From: Agrilactobacillus yilanensis
GTDB taxonomy: Bacteria; Bacillota; Bacilli; Lactobacillales; Lactobacillaceae
Assembly: GCF_003946725.1 (NCBI RefSeq)
Contig: NZ_RHOY01000024.1
Coordinates: 1-37,315 of the forward strand
Length of the DNA: 37,315 nucleotides
Direction of reading: 5' to 3'
Shown: positions 7,901-15,546 of the stretch, one piece after another
How positions within the stretch are numbered: position 1 is the stretch's first letter
How the letters are laid out: each line of letters opens with the position of its first letter
Notes under the pieces: generated by a model
The model's database searches: none
Told to the model about the DNA's origin: nothing
The model's input: the letters and a program-made list of their open reading frames with translations, nothing else
Program-made: the position numbers and the translations under genes

Positions 7901-9282
7901 ATGAACGGCAAAAACAACAGATTGCGCCTAAGAAGTTGTATGACATGCCTGAACCAATTCCATTCACTAAGGAAATGCGGCAAACACATACTATCTTGAT
8001 TCCGATGCTATCCCCAATCCATCAAGACGGCTTGGTAGATATCGCCCTTAAAGAATCTGGCTATCGGGTGGTAACGTTGCCGGCTCAAGATCCTGGTGCC
8101 GTAGATGAGGGTCTGAAATATGTAAATAATGATGCTTGTTACCCAGCAATTATTTCTATCGGTCAAATGATTGAAGCCCTTAAGAGCGGCGATTATGATT
8201 TGCATAATACTTCGGTTTTGATGACGCAGACTGGTGGTGGCTGCCGGGCAACGAACTATATTCCGTTGATTCGTAAAGCTTTGCGGGATGCGGGCTTTGG
8301 ACAAGTGCCGGTTATTTCTCTATCCATGGGGAATAAGGGGACTGAAAAGACCGGGGATGGCTTTAAGCTGTCACCTAAGATGATGAAACGTATCGCTGTG
8401 GCTTTCTTATACGGTGATTTATTTGAACAAGTTGTTTATCGGACACGGCCTTATGAAAAACAACCGGGTCAAATTAATAAGATGCACGAAAATTGGATTC
8501 AATTGGTTCAAGATAATGTGCGTAATGGTAGCTTGAGAGAATTCGGTAAAAATGTCCAAGAAATTGTTCGAGATTTTGACACGGTGCCTCTGCGGCATGT
8601 GAAAAAGCCTAGAGTCGGGATTGTTGGTGAGATCTTAGTGAAGTATTCACCGATTGCTAATAATAATGTTGTGGATCTCTTAGAAAAAGAAGGTGCCGAG
8701 GCGGTGGTGCCTGATATCGCCGGCTTTATGAACTATTCGTTGTATAACCAGCGGATTAAGCACAGTGAATTCGGGATGCCATTGAAGTCAGAAATTTTGG
8801 CGAATGCGGGGATTAAACTGATCAATCAACTGCAAAAACCGATGACAAAGGCCTTTGATAATTCTAAACGTTTCCGGCGCAGTGCTAATATTGAAGATTT
8901 GGCAGATTCTGCTAGCAAAGTGCTGAACTTAGGGAATCAAACTGGTGAAGGCTGGTTCTTGACCGGTGAGATGATCGAACTGCTAGATGAAAATGTCGAC
9001 AATATTATCTGCATGCAACCATTCGGCTGCTTACCAAATCACGTCGTTGGTAAAGGGGTCGTTAAAGAGTTACGTCGGCAGTATCCTAAGGCAAATATTG
9101 CGCCAATTGACTATGATCCTGGTGTCTCTGTTGTAAACCAATTAAATCGGATTCGCCTAATGTTAGCTTCTGCCAACAAGAATTTGGCCGAGAGTTTAGA
9201 AGAAAGTAACGATTCTGCTTCGATTACAACACGGCGAGATGAGAACCATAGTGTCGTGACTGCTTATTCTCGGGACAATTAG
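4936..9282 (+). CDS. Giant acyl-CoA dehydratase activase-related fusion protein
   Basis: A 1448-residue cytoplasmic protein. Two BadF/BadG/BcrA-type ASKHA ATPase domains come first (about 8-265 and 325-580), each with a nucleotide-binding DxGSTT motif and a Cys pair (C128 in GSCAGGTGAF, C167 in SRCGVF; C448 in EACSSGCGSF, C487 in SRCTVF). In HgdC the equivalent cysteines hold a [4Fe-4S] cluster at the dimer interface. A four-Cys motif follows (C609, C612, C616, C635), then a DUF2229-like region and a C-terminal HgdB-like dehydratase part with conserved Cys (FGCGLDA, NDACYPA, GGGCRATNY, PFGCLPN). The activator drives ATP-dependent electron injection into 2-hydroxyacyl-CoA dehydratases. GGAGGG precedes ATGATG; the second ATG (4939) has the better SD spacing. 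The substrate is unknown, and no separate dehydratase subunit gene is nearby. Confidence 0.85.
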   Translation: MMTQQTLRGGIDVGSTTVKLVIMNESNRSLYETYQRHYSDVKTATKKILTEASQTIGLDQPIQFTITGSGGMGLAEVLKVEFVQEVIACTRTVEILIPQTDVAIELGGEDAKITFFDGAMEQRMNGSCAGGTGAFIDQMASLLKTDANGVNELAKDFKHIYPIASRCGVFAKTDVQPLINDGVSKSDIAASIFQAVVNQTIAGLASGRKIRGKVAFLGGPLYFMSELRARFIDTLNLQPEDVIFPDSPQLFVAKGAAFYAEDQPVTTLAGLLANLVNDDGNALKISDTLPPLFETQADLDTFRARHAQAKVESQPLADYQGVAFLGIDAGSTTTKVALMSTDHKLLYTYYDKNDGDPLKKTMAILDDLYSKLPDTVTIGKVCTTGYGEQLIKNALRADVGEVETVAHYKAAHFFQPDVDFILDIGGQDMKAMHIKDNALSTIQLNEACSSGCGSFIETFAESLKYDVKDFAKVALLAKQPADLGSRCTVFMNSKVKQVQKEGATIGDISAGLSYSVIKNALYKVIKVRRPEDLGQHIVCQGGTFYNEAVLRAFEQISGCEVIRPNIAGLMGAYGAAIIAQENYQENDVTTLLNSEEMAAFTSEKEYMHCGLCENNCQLTVTIFNDGRRFVTGNRCERGQARGMKVELKKANEMVNLVDEKYKLLFGYRPLRKKLATRGTIGIPRVLNMYENYPLWATFFKELGIRAVLSPRSDKDLFEQGIETIPSDTVCYPAKLTHGHIMALINKGIQTIFYPGVVYEREENSKARNHFNCPIVQSYSDVIRNNVDEIRDGQVDYRNPYLNLADEKSAVKNLFETFKDYGVSETEVKTAFEKGLAELDNFKHKVQSRGEDVLMRLHEKGEHAIVLAGRPYHLDPEINHGIAQIITQEGFHVLTEDSISHLGDVSGLRVVDQWVYHARLYAAAEVVAKEPNLELVQLNSFGCGLDAITTDQVNEILAQHNKLYTALKIDEGSNMGAVRIRLRSLKAAINERQKQQIAPKKLYDMPEPIPFTKEMRQTHTILIPMLSPIHQDGLVDIALKESGYRVVTLPAQDPGAVDEGLKYVNNDACYPAIISIGQMIEALKSGDYDLHNTSVLMTQTGGGCRATNYIPLIRKALRDAGFGQVPVISLSMGNKGTEKTGDGFKLSPKMMKRIAVAFLYGDLFEQVVYRTRPYEKQPGQINKMHENWIQLVQDNVRNGSLREFGKNVQEIVRDFDTVPLRHVKKPRVGIVGEILVKYSPIANNNVVDLLEKEGAEAVVPDIAGFMNYSLYNQRIKHSEFGMPLKSEILANAGIKLINQLQKPMTKAFDNSKRFRRSANIEDLADSASKVLNLGNQTGEGWFLTGEMIELLDENVDNIICMQPFGCLPNHVVGKGVVKELRRQYPKANIAPIDYDPGVSVVNQLNRIRLMLASANKNLAESLEESNDSASITTRRDENHSVVTAYSRDN

Positions 9283-9316
9283 TTCAATTTTGATTTTAAT
9301 TTTATGACTTTCTAGG

Positions 9317-9430
9317 TATAATGTAGAAGGTAGATTCGTTAAAAAGATAACAACGGATGTGCTCGCTGAAGCTAGAAGTTTGATTTGAAAATACGCTGAT
9401 GCGCAAATGTGCGGTATTAGCGTATTTTTT
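9317..9430 (+). ncRNA. Possible short transcript ending in a strong terminator
   Basis: A GGTATAAT -10 box (9317-9322) follows the activase stop codon by 34 bases. About 65 bases further on there is a strong hairpin (AAATACGCT at 9389-9397 with AGCGTATTT at 9419-9427, inner GCGCA/TGTGC) ending in seven T. No good ORF lies between. It may be a roughly 100-nt small RNA, or simply the 3' trailer and terminator of the activase mRNA. The -35 box is weak, so the small-RNA reading is tentative. Confidence 0.3.
9388..9430 (+). terminator. Intrinsic terminator downstream of the activase gene
   Basis: A 9-10 bp stem with an inner stem and a run of seven T at 9424-9430. It isolates the nagA promoter from upstream transcription. 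Confidence 0.8.
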
Positions 9431-9478
9431 TGGATTTAAGCAGCTGTAGCATTAAATTGACATTGACTCTAAAAAGTT

Positions 9479-9507
9479 TTGCATTTTTGGTCTATACCGG
9501 TTATACT
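9479..9507 (+). promoter_or_regulatory. Promoter of nagA-nagR
   Basis: TTGCAT (9479-9484), an exact 17-base spacer and TATACT (9502-9507) lie 36 bases before the nagA start. A NagR-type operator occupies the spacer. Confidence 0.8.
9486..9502. promoter_or_regulatory. NagR (YvoA/DasR-type) operator
   Basis: TTTGGTCTATACCGGTT contains GGTCTATACC (9489-9498), close to the TGGTCTAGACCA core of dre sites bound by NagR/DasR GntR-family repressors. It lies between -35 and -10, where binding would block RNA polymerase. With nagR as the second gene of the operon, this indicates negative autoregulation relieved by an amino-sugar phosphate; the effector is from family knowledge, not seen here. Confidence 0.75.
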
Positions 9508-9542
9508 GAACTTGAGAATGACAAACAAAGAGGAGTGGCAGC

Positions 9543-10685
9543 ATGAGTGCAAAAGTATTGAAACATGCGGTTATTTATACTGGCGAAGAAAAGATCGAAG
9601 ACGGTTATGTTCGTTTCACAGACAAGATTTTGAATGTTGGCCCAGCTTCTGAATATCAAGCCCAAGCCGGCGATGATGTTGAGATTTTGAGAGATCGGGT
9701 TATCGTACCTGGTTTTATTGATGTCCATGCCCATGGTGGTTATAGTTATGACGCAATGGATGGGGATGCAGATCAGATCGCGGCAATGGCTCAAAAAATG
9801 ATGACCAATGAAGGGGTTACAACGTTATTTGCAACAACAATGACCCAATCTGATCATAATATTGAACATGCGATGGCTGGTGTTAAGGCAGCTGCAGCTA
9901 AGAATCCAGTAATTCAAGGGATTCACTTAGAAGGTCCATTTATTTCACCTGTATTCAAAGGGGCACAACCTGAAGAATACATCAAGGATCCGGATACAAA
10001 GCTATTGGCTCACTGGAATGAATTATCTGGCAACATGATCAAATTAATCACTTATGCGCCAGAAGATAACGGCGCGGCTGCTTTTGAAGATTATTGCTTA
10101 TCTCACGGCATTGTACCTTCAGTAGGTCATAGTAATGCCACTAGAGCGCAAATGATGCAAAGTAAAGCAACCCACGTGACACATTTATATAATGCCCAAC
10201 GTGAATTCAAACATCGTGAACCTGGCGTTACAGGCCATGCCATGCTGGAAAACAGTATGACTGGGGAATTGATCTGTGACGGCTTCCATATTGTCCCAGA
10301 TATGATCAAATTAGCTCTAGAATTAAAGGGTGTTGATCGGATCGAATTAGTAACGGACTCTATGCGGGCTAAGGGGATGCCTGAAGGCGAAAGTGAACTC
10401 GGCGGCCAAAAGGTCTTTGTTAAAGACAAACAAGCCCGTTTAGCAGATGGCACTTTAGCTGGCTCTGTCTTACAATACCCAGATGCTTTTGTAAACATCA
10501 TGCGTTTTACCGGCTGCTCTGTAGCTGACGCTGTCAAGATGTCCAGTGGTAACCAAGCCAAAGAATTTAACTTGACTCAAAAAGGTTACATCATCCCTGG
10601 TAAAGATGCAGATATGAACTTATTCGACAGTGCCTTTAAGCTTCAAGAGACTTATAGCTTCGGTCAAGCGCATCACGCCGAATAA
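9543..10685 (+). CDS. nagA: N-acetylglucosamine-6-phosphate deacetylase
   Basis: Hydrolyses N-acetylglucosamine-6-phosphate to glucosamine-6-phosphate and acetate, for use of GlcNAc and recycling of wall sugars in the cytoplasm. It is a 380-residue amidohydrolase-fold protein of normal length. Metal and substrate motifs are in order: DVHAHGG near 60, HLEGPFISP near 127, VGHSNAT near 195, THLYNAQ near 216 and the catalytic Asp in LVTDSM near 270. Start ATG follows AGAGGAG. The gene heads a two-gene operon with nagR 16 bases downstream. No nagB or GlcNAc PTS gene is in the window. Confidence 0.95.
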   Translation: MSAKVLKHAVIYTGEEKIEDGYVRFTDKILNVGPASEYQAQAGDDVEILRDRVIVPGFIDVHAHGGYSYDAMDGDADQIAAMAQKMMTNEGVTTLFATTMTQSDHNIEHAMAGVKAAAAKNPVIQGIHLEGPFISPVFKGAQPEEYIKDPDTKLLAHWNELSGNMIKLITYAPEDNGAAAFEDYCLSHGIVPSVGHSNATRAQMMQSKATHVTHLYNAQREFKHREPGVTGHAMLENSMTGELICDGFHIVPDMIKLALELKGVDRIELVTDSMRAKGMPEGESELGGQKVFVKDKQARLADGTLAGSVLQYPDAFVNIMRFTGCSVADAVKMSSGNQAKEFNLTQKGYIIPGKDADMNLFDSAFKLQETYSFGQAHHAE

Positions 10686-10701
10686 TTAAGGAGTGACAGG
10701 A

Positions 10702-11403
10702 ATGCGTTCGCCGATATATATTGAGATTCACAATAAAATCAGAACAGATATTGAAGATGGTAAGTGGCATATAGGCCAACGAATCCCAGCGGAACGAGAA
10801 CTTGCTAAAACATTTGGCGTCAGTCGAATGACTTTACGGCAAGCAATTCAAACCCTTGTGGATGAAGGTATTTTGGAACGCCATGTTGGTTCTGGAACCT
10901 ATGTTGCCAGCCGTAAAGTTCAAGAAAGAATGTCTGGTACAACTAGTTTTACAGATCTGATGCAAGCACAAGGCAAGGTACCTTCCAGTAAGACGGTATC
11001 CTATCATTTGGCTAGCCCAACATTGAGCGAGGTCAAACGTTTAGAATTGCCACAGGGAAATCAGGTTTTAAGAATGGAACGAATCCGTTATGCAGATGGC
11101 ATTCCAATTAGTTTTGAAACTGCGGCCGTACCGGCTGATTTAGTAGAAGGCTTTTCTAAAGAAGAAGTCACGGCTTCTTTATATCATGTTTTGGAATTAA
11201 AAGGTGGCTATCAATTAGGCGGCGCACAGCAAACCGTCAGTGCAACACTTGCCTCTGAACGAATTGCGGATTATTTAAAGATAAAACGTAATGACGCAAT
11301 CTTAAAATTACGGCAAGTTTCCTTTCTACAATCCGGTCGACCATTTGAATACGTCCGGACACAGTACGTTGGATCAAGATTTGAATTTTATCTAGAAAGA
11401 TAA
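10702..11403 (+). CDS. nagR: GntR/HutC family repressor of amino-sugar genes
   Basis: A 233-residue regulator with an N-terminal GntR winged helix (about 5-70, including RIPAERELAKTFGVSRMTLR) and a C-terminal UTRA effector domain (about 90-230, with LRMERIRYADGIPISFE). It is the NagR/YvoA type, which senses GlcN6P or GlcNAc6P and releases dre-like operators. ATG at 10702 is 8 bases after AAGGAG (10688-10693), whereas the upstream in-frame GTG at 10693 overlaps the SD. Co-transcription with nagA and the operator at 9486-9502 support the assignment. Confidence 0.9.
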   Translation: MRSPIYIEIHNKIRTDIEDGKWHIGQRIPAERELAKTFGVSRMTLRQAIQTLVDEGILERHVGSGTYVASRKVQERMSGTTSFTDLMQAQGKVPSSKTVSYHLASPTLSEVKRLELPQGNQVLRMERIRYADGIPISFETAAVPADLVEGFSKEEVTASLYHVLELKGGYQLGGAQQTVSATLASERIADYLKIKRNDAILKLRQVSFLQSGRPFEYVRTQYVGSRFEFYLER

Positions 11404-11406
11404 AAA

Positions 11407-11521
11407 GAGCGTGAACTAGAGCGGGAAAGCCTCGAGCACTAACCTAGAATCTTGAAGGGTGTCGTCAGACACACAAGAGATTCGTAGTTAGGTGAGAGCT
11501 TTGCTCTTTTGAAACGCGTTT
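11407..11521 (+). repeat. Palindromic intergenic repeat, copy R1
   Basis: A 115-bp element starting 4 bases after the nagR stop. It begins GAGCGTGAACTAGAGCGGG and ends AAACGCGTTT. Paired segments run from outside in: GCGT/ACGC, AGAGC/GCTCT, AAAGC/GCTTT, ACTAACCTA/TAGTTAGGT (with bulges), AATCTTG/CAAGAGATT (bulge), and tip GTGTC-GTCA-GACAC. There is no T tract, so it is not a canonical terminator. A near-identical tandem copy follows 8 bases later. Confidence 0.9.
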
Positions 11522-11529
11522 ATGGAAGA

Positions 11530-11643
11530 GAGCGTGAACTAGAGCGGGAAAGCCTCGAACACTAACCTAGAATCTTGCAGGGTGTCGTCAGACACACAAG
11601 GGATTCGTAGTTAGGTGAGAGCTTTGCTCTAGTAAACGCGTTT
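11530..11643 (+). repeat. Palindromic intergenic repeat, copy R2 (tandem with R1)
   Basis: A 114-bp near-copy of R1 in the same orientation, differing at about six bases and a one-base indel near the right end (CTAGTAAACGCG against CTTTTGAAACGCG). The GTGTC-GTCA-GACAC tip is unchanged. A separate terminator follows at 11680. Confidence 0.9.
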
Positions 11644-11679
11644 AAAAAAATATCTTTGAAAATTAAAACATTAATTTTT

Positions 11680-11723
11680 GGGGCCTGGAACAAAAACTAC
11701 TTTTGTTCACCAGACCCTTTTTT
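11680..11723 (+). terminator. Intrinsic terminator after the nagR-R1-R2 region
   Basis: Stem GGGCCTGGAACAAAA pairs imperfectly with TTTTGTTCACCAGACCC around loop ACTAC, followed by a run of seven T. It isolates the polysaccharide genes from the nag operon. Confidence 0.75.
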
Positions 11724-11769
11724 ATGCCTTAAGCTAGAACGTTTGTTTCCAAAAACTACAGCATTTATT

Positions 11770-11799
11770 TTGCATATTTATGAATAGACAGACTATAAT
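11770..11799 (+). promoter_or_regulatory. Promoter of the polysaccharide gene cluster
   Basis: TTGCAT (11770-11775), an 18-base spacer and TATAAT (11794-11799) are followed by an untranslated leader of about 90 bases before the first gene. I see no clear operator or attenuator hairpin in the leader. Confidence 0.7.
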
Positions 11800-11897
11800 A
11801 AAGCACAATAACATTGGCAAAGTAATTCGCTTAATACGTTAATTTATGATAGAATTTTTGAAGGACTTTTTAATTTCCAGGAGGAAACAGCGAAACA

Positions 11898-13478
11898 ATG
11901 GTTACTACCACTAATAAATATAAAAAAATCACCAAAAATCTATTCATGCTGTTTATCATTTTACAGCCGTTTTTGGATATTTACTTTTTCTACGTTCCAC
12001 CGCTATCTAAAATGATTTCTTTTGCAATCCCAACAATCGTCAGAATTCTATTTATTTTTGTATTAGGCCTATTGTTCCTTTATAGTGAGCGTAATAAAAA
12101 AATGACTTGGTTTATCATTGGTTATGGCGTCATTTTACTCGTCTACTTTGCCTTTCATGTCTATAACGCCCAACACTTTTACAATTACGGCGGCAATATG
12201 CTGGGGTACTCTTTAAGTGGGGAACTCTTCTATTTAGTTCGCATGGTTATTCCATTATTTGTCATAATTATGGCTTATAAGATCAATATCAATCGAGAGC
12301 TGTTCTTGAAAATTATTGTAGGCTTAACCATTTTAGTATCTGGCAGTATTGTTGTGACAGACTTAATTGGCGTGGCTTTAGCCTCTTATGGCAGTGACTG
12401 GATTAATGGGAACTTCTTTAGCTGGTTTGATGTGAACAGTGGTTTTACGTATTGGGATACGGCGGCTAAAAGCTTCTTTTATTACGCCAATGCCGTTTCT
12501 GCTTTAGAATTACTGTTAGCACCGATTTTGTTTTACTATATGATTACGCATTTTAATTGGCGCTCAGTACTGCTAGTTGGTGTTCATTTGTGGGCAATGT
12601 TTATTTTAGGGACTAAAACAGCAACTTTAGGGGTTATTCTAGCCCTTTTTGGTTCACTAGGTATCTATTTACTATTTGTCTATTTTGATAAGGGACAACG
12701 TCTGAATAAGGCTATTTTAGCCGTTTTTTCAGTATTTATCATATTGTCGGGAGTCATTTTACCCTACTCTCCAACTTTAAATCGGCAGCAAGTGGATAAT
12801 ATTGTAGTTACTAGCCGCGAGGGCAGTAAAGCCGCTGCTAAAAAACGCGATGCCGTCTTAAAACAACAATTTCAAGCCGCCGCTCAAGGCACCAAAAAGG
12901 ATTTAGCGCCGGTTATTAAAAATAACTATGCACAATACGGCCTACAAGCAAAATTTGTGGAGGGCGGGTATTCTTATAAAGTTGATCCACAATTTTGGTA
13001 TAACATTATGATGAATTGGCCAGCAGCAGATCGGGCTAATTTTAGAAAACTAGAACAGGCACAGCTGGATCGTATCAAAGAGGTAAACAACAACAAGCTA
13101 GATAATTGGCTGGGGATTTCATATACACGAATGAACTATGCTTTTAACCTAGAAAGAGATTTTGTTTCTCAATGGTATAGTATGGGTTACATCGGCGTCT
13201 TATTGCTCGTCATGCCTTATGTCTTCTTAATGCTTTACGGCATTTATTTGATGTTAAGATACCGGCAACGATTGATGACTTATTGGAATGTGACCTTGTT
13301 ATTTGGGTTAGCCTTAATTTTGAGTATTTCGTTTTATAGCGGTAACGTCTTAGACTTTTTGTCAGAATCGACAATTTTAGCCTTTGTGGAAGGCCACTTC
13401 CTATATAGTTTACGCAATGATCAAGATCGACGGGACTTCTCGCATGTTAGTTTTATTAGCGGCGGCCCTAAAAAATAA
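11898..13478 (+). CDS. O-antigen ligase/polymerase-like membrane protein (Wzy type)
   Basis: A 526-residue polytopic membrane protein with about ten hydrophobic segments and one large outside loop (about residues 300-415, rich in K, Q and N). This is the layout of Wzy polysaccharide polymerases and WaaL-type ligases, which act on undecaprenyl-linked units at the outer face of the membrane. Conserved-looking loop residues include NWLGISYTRMNYAFNLERD. ATG follows AGGAGGA with a slightly long 11-12 base gap. It heads the cluster with a GT2 transferase, glf and a flippase, so polymerase is the likely role. Sequence alone does not separate polymerase from ligase. Confidence 0.75.
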   Translation: MVTTTNKYKKITKNLFMLFIILQPFLDIYFFYVPPLSKMISFAIPTIVRILFIFVLGLLFLYSERNKKMTWFIIGYGVILLVYFAFHVYNAQHFYNYGGNMLGYSLSGELFYLVRMVIPLFVIIMAYKININRELFLKIIVGLTILVSGSIVVTDLIGVALASYGSDWINGNFFSWFDVNSGFTYWDTAAKSFFYYANAVSALELLLAPILFYYMITHFNWRSVLLVGVHLWAMFILGTKTATLGVILALFGSLGIYLLFVYFDKGQRLNKAILAVFSVFIILSGVILPYSPTLNRQQVDNIVVTSREGSKAAAKKRDAVLKQQFQAAAQGTKKDLAPVIKNNYAQYGLQAKFVEGGYSYKVDPQFWYNIMMNWPAADRANFRKLEQAQLDRIKEVNNNKLDNWLGISYTRMNYAFNLERDFVSQWYSMGYIGVLLLVMPYVFLMLYGIYLMLRYRQRLMTYWNVTLLFGLALILSISFYSGNVLDFLSESTILAFVEGHFLYSLRNDQDRRDFSHVSFISGGPKK

Positions 13479-13494
13479 AATAAATGGTGGAAAA

Positions 13495-14394
13495 ATGACA
13501 GACTTAAAAGTAGCAGCAGTAATTGTGACCTTTAACAAATTGGCCTTATTTAAAGAGTGCTTAGAAGCAATCCGGGCGCAGACAACACCGGTGAGCCATA
13601 TAATCGTTGTGGATAATCATTCTTCAGACGGGACAGAATCCTTCTTAAAGGCCCAAGAGGATGTCTTAGTTTTACGAACGGAGACTAACTTAGGTGGGGC
13701 TGGGGGCTTTAATGCTGGGATGAAGCAATTCATGACCCAGACTGATGATGATGCGGTATGGATTATGGATGATGACACGATTCCAGTGCCGGACACGTTA
13801 GAAAAAATGTTGGCTGGTGGTGCTAAAGTTGAAGACTACGGTTTCTTATGCAGCAATGTTAAATGGACCAATGATGAACCAACATTGATGAATATTCCAA
13901 ACGTTAAAAAGACAGCTTGGAATTTAATCGCTGAAAAAGGGCTAATTAATGTGGAAAGCTGCTCTTTTGTCTCGGTAATGATTCCGCGGCAAGTTGTTGA
14001 AGCTGTCGGTTATCCGATTTCAGACTTCTTTATCTGGGGGGATGATTTTGAATATACCTTGCGGATTACGATGACCAAACTGCATAAAAATGGTTATTTT
14101 GTTTCCGACAGCGTGGTTATCCACAAAATGAATCAAAATTTACCAGTGGATATTTTGACCGAAGCAGACCCTAATCGCTTAGGCCGTTTTTTCTATAACT
14201 ATCGCAATTTATATTATATTTCTAAAAAACGTGGCGGCCGCTTTGTCTTCGGGCATTGGGCCCGGGCGTTAGTCACGTTAGTTAAAGTACCTTTTGTGAG
14301 TCCTAACAAACGCTTGAAACGGATGGGTTTAATTTTACATGGTTTGTTTGCGGGCATTGTGTTTAAACCGCAGATTGAATATCCTAATAAGTAG
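13495..14394 (+). CDS. GT2 glycosyltransferase, probable galactofuranosyltransferase
   Basis: A 299-residue GT-A fold transferase. The N-terminal VAAVIVTFNK and VVDNHSSDGT bind the nucleotide sugar, and the metal-binding DDD motif is in WIMDDDTIPV near residue 96. ETNLGGAGGFNAGM matches the GlfT/rhamnosyltransferase-like GT2 branch. The neighbouring glf gene makes UDP-galactofuranose, so a galactofuranosyl donor is a reasonable inference. ATG at 13495 with GGTGG 6 bases upstream is chosen; the longer frame from 13384 would overlap the preceding gene by 95 bases. It sits 16 bases after the polymerase-like gene, in the same operon. Confidence 0.82.
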   Translation: MTDLKVAAVIVTFNKLALFKECLEAIRAQTTPVSHIIVVDNHSSDGTESFLKAQEDVLVLRTETNLGGAGGFNAGMKQFMTQTDDDAVWIMDDDTIPVPDTLEKMLAGGAKVEDYGFLCSNVKWTNDEPTLMNIPNVKKTAWNLIAEKGLINVESCSFVSVMIPRQVVEAVGYPISDFFIWGDDFEYTLRITMTKLHKNGYFVSDSVVIHKMNQNLPVDILTEADPNRLGRFFYNYRNLYYISKKRGGRFVFGHWARALVTLVKVPFVSPNKRLKRMGLILHGLFAGIVFKPQIEYPNK

Positions 14395-14427
14395 GCAAAC
14401 GACGTTGTGGTCGTGAAAGGAGCAATC

Positions 14428-15540
14428 ATGAAGTATTTAGTTGTCGGAACGGGGCTATTTGGGGCAGTTTTTGCCAATGAAGCTGTGAAACATGGGCATA
14501 GTGTGCATATGATCGAACGCCGGGACCATATTGGCGGGAATGTTTATACTGAAGAAATTGAAGGTATTCAAGTACACAAATATGGGGCACATATTTTCCA
14601 TACGAGCCAAAAACGAATTTGGGACTATGTTCAACAGTTTGCGGAATTTAACCGCTATACGAATGAACCTGTCGCTAACTACAAAGGCGAAATTTATAAT
14701 ATGCCGTTTAACATGAACACATTTAATAAAATGTGGGGTGTGCGGACACCTGAGGAAGCACAAGCCAAAATTGAAACGCAACGGCAAGTTTTGAATGGTA
14801 AAAAGCCGACAAACTTAGAAGAACAAGCTATTTCACTGATTGGTACGGATATCTATGAGAAATTGGTCAAAGGCTATACCGAAAAACAATGGGGCCAAAA
14901 AGCTACTGATTTACCAGCCTTTATTATCCGGCGGCTGCCAGTGCGTTATATTTATGATAACAACTACTTTAATGACCCTTATCAAGGGATTCCTATTGGC
15001 GGCTATACCCAGATCATTGAAAAATTAATTGATGATCCGGCAATTTCAGTTGCTTTGAATACAGACTTTTTTGATAATAAAGCCGGCTATTTAAAAGATT
15101 ATGACCGGGTTATTTATACCGGCATGATCGATCAGTTCTTTGATTACCAATTCGGAGCCTTAGCTTATCGTAGTCTGCGTTTTGAACAAGAAGTGCTAGA
15201 TGTGGATAACTATCAAGGCAATGCGGTTGTAAACTACACTGATGCAGAAACACCATTTACGAGAATTATTGAACATAAGCATTTTGAATTTGGCAAAGGC
15301 CGTAAGAATAAAACCGTGATTACCCGCGAATATCCACAAGATTGGGTAAAAGGGGCAGAACCTTATTACCCGGTAAATAATCAAGTGAATGATACGCTCT
15401 TTAAAAAATATCGGGATCTATCGGAAAAAGAAGCGGCCAATGTTTTGTTCGGCGGTCGCTTAGGCCAATATAAGTACTTTAATATGGACCAAGTTATTTT
15501 GTCTGCACTACAAGCTGCGGGAAGGGAATTTAAAGACTAG
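14428..15540 (+). CDS. glf: UDP-galactopyranose mutase
   Basis: A flavoenzyme that interconverts UDP-galactopyranose and UDP-galactofuranose. It is a 370-residue protein with the N-terminal FAD-binding VVGTGLFGAVFANEA and the family signatures RRDHIGGNVYTEE, HKYGAHIFHT, EKQWGQ and RRLPVRYIYDNNYFND, followed by a C-terminal FGGRLGQYKYFNMD that closes the FAD site. Length is normal. ATG at 14428 follows AAAGGAG; the frame upstream to 14407 has no better site. Its presence implies that the polysaccharide contains galactofuranose. Confidence 0.96.
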   Translation: MKYLVVGTGLFGAVFANEAVKHGHSVHMIERRDHIGGNVYTEEIEGIQVHKYGAHIFHTSQKRIWDYVQQFAEFNRYTNEPVANYKGEIYNMPFNMNTFNKMWGVRTPEEAQAKIETQRQVLNGKKPTNLEEQAISLIGTDIYEKLVKGYTEKQWGQKATDLPAFIIRRLPVRYIYDNNYFNDPYQGIPIGGYTQIIEKLIDDPAISVALNTDFFDNKAGYLKDYDRVIYTGMIDQFFDYQFGALAYRSLRFEQEVLDVDNYQGNAVVNYTDAETPFTRIIEHKHFEFGKGRKNKTVITREYPQDWVKGAEPYYPVNNQVNDTLFKKYRDLSEKEAANVLFGGRLGQYKYFNMDQVILSALQAAGREFKD

Positions 15541-15546
15541 AAGTTT

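Noticed and set aside
8008-8304. Minus-strand open frame of 98 codons inside the activase gene, and similar opposite-strand frames elsewhere
   Set aside because: These are shadows of well-supported genes with no SD and no recognisable protein features.
11407-11521. Palindromic repeats as ordinary intrinsic terminators
   Set aside because: They lack a T tract, and separate canonical terminators follow at 11680 and 24417.
11407-11643. Direct repeats considered as a CRISPR array
   Set aside because: The units are about 115 bp, nearly contiguous, with no unique spacers and no cas genes nearby.
13384-13494. Longer N-terminus of the GT2 transferase overlapping the polymerase-like gene
   Set aside because: The extension has no ribosome-binding site and no family similarity; ATG 13495 begins the conserved GT-A fold.
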